From assembly GCA_035570495.1 (NCBI GenBank), contig DATMLO010000187.1:1-21679 (forward strand): a stretch of 21,679 nt of DNA. Direction: 5' to 3'. This DNA comes from DATARH01 sp035570495 (lineage in GTDB: Bacteria > Pseudomonadota > Alphaproteobacteria > ATCC43930 > CGMCC-115725). Each line of letters starts with the position of its first letter. The stretch's first letter is position 1. Positions 18,901 through 21,679 of the stretch are shown here, piece after piece. A program made the translations under genes and the position numbers. The notes under the pieces are model-generated. The model was not told the DNA's origin. It worked only from the letters and a program-made list of their open reading frames with translations, and made no database searches.

Positions 18901-21679
18901 ACGGTGGCGGACAGTTCGCGAACGCGATCACTGGCAGCGGCGAACTGCACCTGATCGGCGGCACGCTGCAGCTCACGGAGACCGCAGGGGCGAACACCTA
19001 TACCGGCGGCACCGTCGTCGAGACCGGCTCGACCCTCGACCTGACGACCAGCCAAGTGTCGACCGGCAACGCCAACATCACCGATGCCGGCGGCCTCATC
19101 GTCTTCGACCAGGACTTCGGCGGCACCTATGCGGGCATCATCAGTGACGGTAAGGAGATGGGCACCGGCCCGATGCTGTCCGGCTCGCTCGATATCGATG
19201 ACAGCGCGGCCGACAGCGCCAGCGACAACAACGTCACGCTCACGGCCGTGCAGGGCTACTCGGGCGCCACCTATGTCGAAGCCGGCACGCTGACCCTCGG
19301 CGTCGCCAATGCGATCGCCGATTCGAGTGGTGTGACGCTCGGCCGCGTCGGCGGTGCCGTGAGTGGCATCGTCGGCGGCGCCTCGAGCGGCCCGACGTAC
19401 ACACAAACCGCCAACCTCGTGCTTGAGGCGAACCAGCAGCTGAAATCGCTCTCCAGCGATGCCGGCAATGCGACCACGGTCACGCTCAATGGCAATACGC
19501 TAACGCTGACCCCAGGTTCGGGAATCGACTCGAATTACAGCGGCGTCATCGCCGACGGCTCGGGTTCGGGCAGCGTCGTCGCCGACGGCGCCGGCACGGT
19601 CACCTTTGGCGGCGATAACACCTTCAGCGGCGGCGTCACGATCGACGAGGGCGTGTTCGAACTCGCCAATGCCGGGGCTGCGGGCACGGGCGCGATCACC
19701 TTTGCCGCCAACGCGGATGCCACGCTGAAGATCGATCTCGGCGACGAGCCGACCGGCGCCGGCAACACCGTCGACGGCTTCAAAATCGGCGACTCGATCG
19801 ACTTTGCCGGGGTCGGTTTAGAGACCGGTTACACCTATAGCGGCGGCGTGCTGACCCTGACCGGCGGCTCGTCGAGCGCGCAGATCGACCTCGCCGCGCC
19901 GCCGTCGGGACAATTCTTTGTCCTCAGCTCCGACGGCAGTGGCGGTACGGTCGTCACGCTCGACAGTACCGTGCCGACCGAGAGCGTCGGCGGCCCCTAC
20001 ACCGGTAACGAGGGCGTCGCGATCCCTCTCAACCTCTCGGTCACCGCGACTCCCAACACGGGCGACTCGCTATCGACGACGGTGAGTGCCGGCGATGGCA
20101 CGATCACCGTCGGCACGACCGGAGGCGCGAGCATTTCGAATAATGGCTCGGGGTCGGTGACCTTGGCCGGTACGGCGGCGCAGATCAATACGGCGCTCGG
20201 CAACGCCAGCTATACCGGCGACAGCGGCTTTTACGGCAGCGACACGCTGTCGATGACGGCGACCGACACGACGGACGGGCAGAGTTCGCCCACCGACACC
20301 GTGGGCATCACTGTCAATGACACGACGGCGCCGGGCGAGTCGCTCCACGGCCCTTACAGCGGCAATGAGAACACGCCAATTGCGCTGAACCTGTCGGTGT
20401 CGGCGAGCCCCACCGTGACCGATCCGCTGTCGACAACGCTGAGCGTGTCGAACGGCATCGTCTCGGCCGACGGGCAAACAGGCTCTTCGATCACTCTGAC
20501 TGGCACGGCAGCCCAGATCGATACCGCGCTGCAGGCCGCCAGCTATACCGGCAACAGCAATTTCTACGGCAGCGACACGCTGTCGATGACGACGACCGAC
20601 ACGGCGGACAACCAGACCACTGGCGCCGAGACTGCTGGTATCACCGTCAACGACACGGCGACGATTGCCGACACCGGCGTGACAGGCGGTTTCAGCGGCA
20701 ATGAGAACACGGCGATCTCGCTCGCCAGTGTCCACATCTCCGACAGCAATACCGGCGACACGAGCCTGGTGACGACACTCAGCGTTTCGGATGGCACGAT
20801 CACGGTCGGGACGACAGCGGGCGGTGCCGCTGTCGGCACCAACGGCACAGGCACGGTGACCCTGACCGGCACAGCGGCGCAGATCGACGCCTCGCTGCAG
20901 AACAGCAGCTATACAGGCGATAGTAATTTCTACGGCAATGACACGCTGTCGGTGACCTCGACCGATGGCGGTAGCCAGACTTCCGGCCCCAGTCAGGGCA
21001 GGATCACCGTCAATGATACGACAGTGCCGACGGAGTCGGTGGGCGGCCCCTATGGCGGCAACGAGAACACGGCGATCGCGCTGAACCTCTCGGTATCGGC
21101 AAGCCCCAACACCAGCGATCCGCTGTCGACAACGCTGAGCGTCTTGAACGGTACGGTCTCGGCCGACGGTCAGACCGGATCGTCGATCACGCTGACTGGC
21201 ACGGCGGCGCAAATCAACACGGCGCTCGGCGGCGCCAGCTATACCGGCAACACCAATTTCTACGGCAACGACACGCTGTCGATGACAACGACCGACACCG
21301 AGGACAACCAGAGCACTGGCGCCGAGGCCGCCGGCGTTACGGTCGCCGACACCGCGACGATCAGCGAAACCGGTGTCACCGGCGGGTTCAGCGGCAACGA
21401 GAACACCGCGATTTCGCTCGCCAGCGTCCAGGTCTCCGACACAAACACCAACGACAACACGCTGGTCACGACGCTGAGCGTCAATGACGGCACGGTCAGC
21501 GTCGGTACGACGGCGGGCGGTGCCGCTGTCGGCAATAACGGCACCGGTACGGTTACCTTGTCCGGTACGACGGCGGAGATCGACGCCTCGTTGAAGAACA
21601 CCAGCTACACCGGCAACAGCAACTTCCACGGCCAGGACATGTTGTCGGTGACCTCGACCGATCACGGCGGCCGGATCTC
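15933..21679 (+). CDS. giant repeat-rich surface/secreted protein with N-terminal ParB-like domain, 3' end outside the window
   Basis: The frame opens at ATG 15933 (GGGGGGAG just upstream) and has no stop to the window end, giving at least 1915 residues. There is no signal peptide (MASLTAADFTPYNTAD). Residues about 30-220 resemble ParB-like family PF08857: MPTQ, GFTEVDAK, PVVIGPNGQLYLLDGHHTF with D86-G-H-H89, then YRGLEYS and YSDFFEAA. About 330-1330 is beta-strand repeat sequence with autotransporter-associated (PATR) units such as NTYVGGTTILAGRL (near 344), NTYTGGTVVETG (near 1021), YSGATYVEAGTLTL (near 1107) and NTFSGGVTIDEG (near 1229). From 1347 on, cadherin/Ig-like repeats with GPYxGNENTAIALNLSV and FYGSDTLSMT follow. 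Gly, Thr, Ser and Asp dominate. Lack of a signal peptide plus tandem repeats suggests type I secretion with a C-terminal signal beyond the window, but a beta-barrel end cannot be excluded. Confidence 0.85.
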   Translation, partial: MASLTAADFTPYNTADAGSIEAGPLALFTVPVASIMPTQQNEGFTEVDAKAAGYDQFTTLAEVENDLLGDVEPVVIGPNGQLYLLDGHHTFTALLDSVWGAQNPTVYVNVIANFSGLSQSEFLATMQSDEFLLPLNDGVPEPVSDLPTSLTGLTSDVYRGLEYSILKNKSSKLFTNTNNITGATGASTPGLDKMPGLYSDFFEAAAYQDADGGNGLPYLSPGDIALATRWNLNPDSATTLPNVSGTVFASQLPGFILSQNVVINGVVSNATMNESGTTGMSLVAAGESQTGALDGSGNGTFTGVTEINAGTLANPIWIGTPNTGFIMQLVNDKGFTATLSNTANTYVGGTTILAGRLIIASDGSLGAAPTETLAQFNNSLTFDTEGMLDNAGPAVQADNGIIFNSLSEGNGTLTIGTSADQYPSSSPFVTNRPIAVGNEAATIDVNGSTVDLDGPLVTLGYDELGIGETTGFPDLTIDDLSSGGGSTPTAGKLVLSIPSPDFYGDIIIGNTGTPTVEVMSDAALGNTTPIDGSTIPIGTVELNGGTLQTGASFAASERNITLDGGSQIDLDGNTTSWGTLTDVKRTIAIGNSNTTTAGAITFNNFVISQTAQLQLDGSADGTTYSGNETVAFTNGIQQTAPSDTLFIDPSSATALGTATEKLFSSGASTTLVNGMAPAWIITDSGGGASTNPYNFVTYGANGYVNVTYTDTGSGSMGGIRTATSTSIVDQTGNATLAANAAAYALKVNDGAVITATGFTITIGDGTAADAAGLILGGGSAAITGGTLAFGGSQGIIYVKGTTTVTSEITGTNGLTIAGSGTLQLNSAAPLTGLSGAITIDSGELSLGTANLFQSDVAGLTLDDVKSHPSNSILNFTASQTFTTLNSVGTKSAITFSDGATLTIGDTTNNLSSTLSSSITESGVATAGALTINGTGLTDLSGMSGGTLSLVSGSTIVVENGAQLRVTASEFANGNFGISLGNGTQLQFAQNGGGQFANAITGSGELHLIGGTLQLTETAGANTYTGGTVVETGSTLDLTTSQVSTGNANITDAGGLIVFDQDFGGTYAGIISDGKEMGTGPMLSGSLDIDDSAADSASDNNVTLTAVQGYSGATYVEAGTLTLGVANAIADSSGVTLGRVGGAVSGIVGGASSGPTYTQTANLVLEANQQLKSLSSDAGNATTVTLNGNTLTLTPGSGIDSNYSGVIADGSGSGSVVADGAGTVTFGGDNTFSGGVTIDEGVFELANAGAAGTGAITFAANADATLKIDLGDEPTGAGNTVDGFKIGDSIDFAGVGLETGYTYSGGVLTLTGGSSSAQIDLAAPPSGQFFVLSSDGSGGTVVTLDSTVPTESVGGPYTGNEGVAIPLNLSVTATPNTGDSLSTTVSAGDGTITVGTTGGASISNNGSGSVTLAGTAAQINTALGNASYTGDSGFYGSDTLSMTATDTTDGQSSPTDTVGITVNDTTAPGESLHGPYSGNENTPIALNLSVSASPTVTDPLSTTLSVSNGIVSADGQTGSSITLTGTAAQIDTALQAASYTGNSNFYGSDTLSMTTTDTADNQTTGAETAGITVNDTATIADTGVTGGFSGNENTAISLASVHISDSNTGDTSLVTTLSVSDGTITVGTTAGGAAVGTNGTGTVTLTGTAAQIDASLQNSSYTGDSNFYGNDTLSVTSTDGGSQTSGPSQGRITVNDTTVPTESVGGPYGGNENTAIALNLSVSASPNTSDPLSTTLSVLNGTVSADGQTGSSITLTGTAAQINTALGGASYTGNTNFYGNDTLSMTTTDTEDNQSTGAEAAGVTVADTATISETGVTGGFSGNENTAISLASVQVSDTNTNDNTLVTTLSVNDGTVSVGTTAGGAAVGNNGTGTVTLSGTTAEIDASLKNTSYTGNSNFHGQDMLSVTSTDHGGRI
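16020..16590 (+). other. ParB/sulfiredoxin-like (ParBc_2) domain of the giant protein
   Basis: This encodes residues 30-219 of the giant gene product. The order of elements follows the free-standing PF08857 proteins: a PTQ-x-x-G-x-x-EV start, then VVIGPNGQLYLLDGHH, a strand VYVNVIANFSGLSQSEF, a DLPTSLTGLTSDVYR segment and a final LYSDFFEAA. The DGHH motif sits where ParB-type proteins have their nucleotide-binding or catalytic centre. The domain boundary is approximate and the family assignment is from memory of the motif pattern. Confidence 0.65.
16940..19710 (+). repeat. PATR/beta-strand repeat region of the giant protein
   Basis: Degenerate units of the autotransporter-associated beta-strand type recur, each with an N-T-[YF]-x-G-G/A-x-T-x-[IV]-x-x-G-x-L core. 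The clearest are near 16962, 18993, 19254 and 19617. The stretch 17955-18380 (APAWIITDSGG, FVTYGANGYV, then LILGGGSAAITGGTLAFGG) is a different recurring block that I associate with the same class of proteins. These units form a right-handed beta-helix stalk in known autotransporters. The DNA repeats are old and diverged, unlike the next section. Confidence 0.6.
19971..21679 (+). repeat. alternating A/B adhesin repeats, five units visible
   Basis: In-frame tandem units: R1 19971-20327 (119 residues), R2 20328-20657 (110), R3 20658-21023 (122), R4 21024-21353 (110), R5 21354 to the edge. R2 and R4 share ADGQTGSSITLTGTAAQI and the 110-residue length. R3 and R5 share DTGVTGGFSGNENTAISLAS-type starts (R5 reads ETGVTGG) and GTTAGGAAVG. 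R2 to R4 and R3 to R5 are both offset by 696 bp, so an A-B pair was duplicated as one unit, and DNA identity between the copies looks high. R1 is a more diverged hybrid. The array continues past the window. Confidence 0.85.

Noticed and set aside
20070..21665. 531-codon open frame on the minus strand opposite the adhesin repeats
   Set aside because: It is the complement of in-frame repeats with biased codons. Its translation is an Arg/Val-rich repeat without any family features, and the plus frame has clear domains.

Overview
The window is 21.7 kb of high-GC DNA that looks like an alphaproteobacterial chromosome, tentatively of the Rhodospirillales/Acetobacterales kind. The strongest lineage evidence is a chpT gene and a ctrA gene side by side; CtrA and ChpT are hallmarks of the alphaproteobacterial cell-cycle and motility phosphorelay. 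No rRNA, tRNA, CRISPR array, insertion sequence or integrase was recognised.

Layout. (1) 1-5082 is a signalling block: the end of an HPt protein, a LuxO/NtrC-type sigma-54 response regulator on the minus strand, and a divergent 1032-residue membrane hybrid histidine kinase with two receivers and no HPt of its own. Together they have all the parts of a LuxQ-LuxU-LuxO-like phosphorelay. (2) 5131-8318 is a formate/molybdenum-cofactor block: fdhD and mobA overlap by ATGA, and facing them is an oxalate/formate-type (OFA) MFS transporter translationally coupled to a small three-helix membrane protein. (3) 8481-10497 is a CtrA block: chpT and ctrA converge with a 16-bp gap, and a FliJ-like coiled-coil gene diverges from ctrA across a promoter region with CtrA-type TTAA half sites. 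(4) 10514-12103 is a PitA-type phosphate transporter with a three-repeat Pho-box-like array in its promoter. (5) 12288-14718 is a small metabolic operon: a family III (CaiB/BaiF) CoA-transferase, a small membrane protein, and a CitE/malyl-CoA-lyase-like enzyme, followed by a bidirectional terminator. (6) 14769-15561 on the minus strand encodes a Spy/CpxP-like periplasmic protein and a small His/Tyr/Gly-rich secreted protein. (7) 15933 to the window end is one open reading frame of at least 1915 codons that runs off the edge.

The last gene is the most unusual item. It starts without a recognisable signal peptide. Its N-terminal domain resembles the ParB/sulfiredoxin-like family PF08857 (ParBc_2), with the motif LYLLDGHH. 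This is followed by about 1000 residues of beta-strand autotransporter-associated (PATR) repeats and then a growing ladder of cadherin/Ig-like adhesin repeats that alternate in two types (110 and 122 residues, a 696-bp super-unit). A ParB-like head on a giant secreted adhesin is not an architecture I can assign to a described system.

Possible links between blocks: CtrA is the probable regulator of the FliJ-like gene and of itself. FdhD and MobA mature a molybdenum or tungsten formate dehydrogenase whose subunits are not in the window, and the OFA transporter could supply or export formate or oxalate. The CoA-transferase and CitE-like lyase may form a two-step route that activates a hydroxy-dicarboxylate and cleaves it to acetyl-CoA or a related ester; the substrate is unknown.
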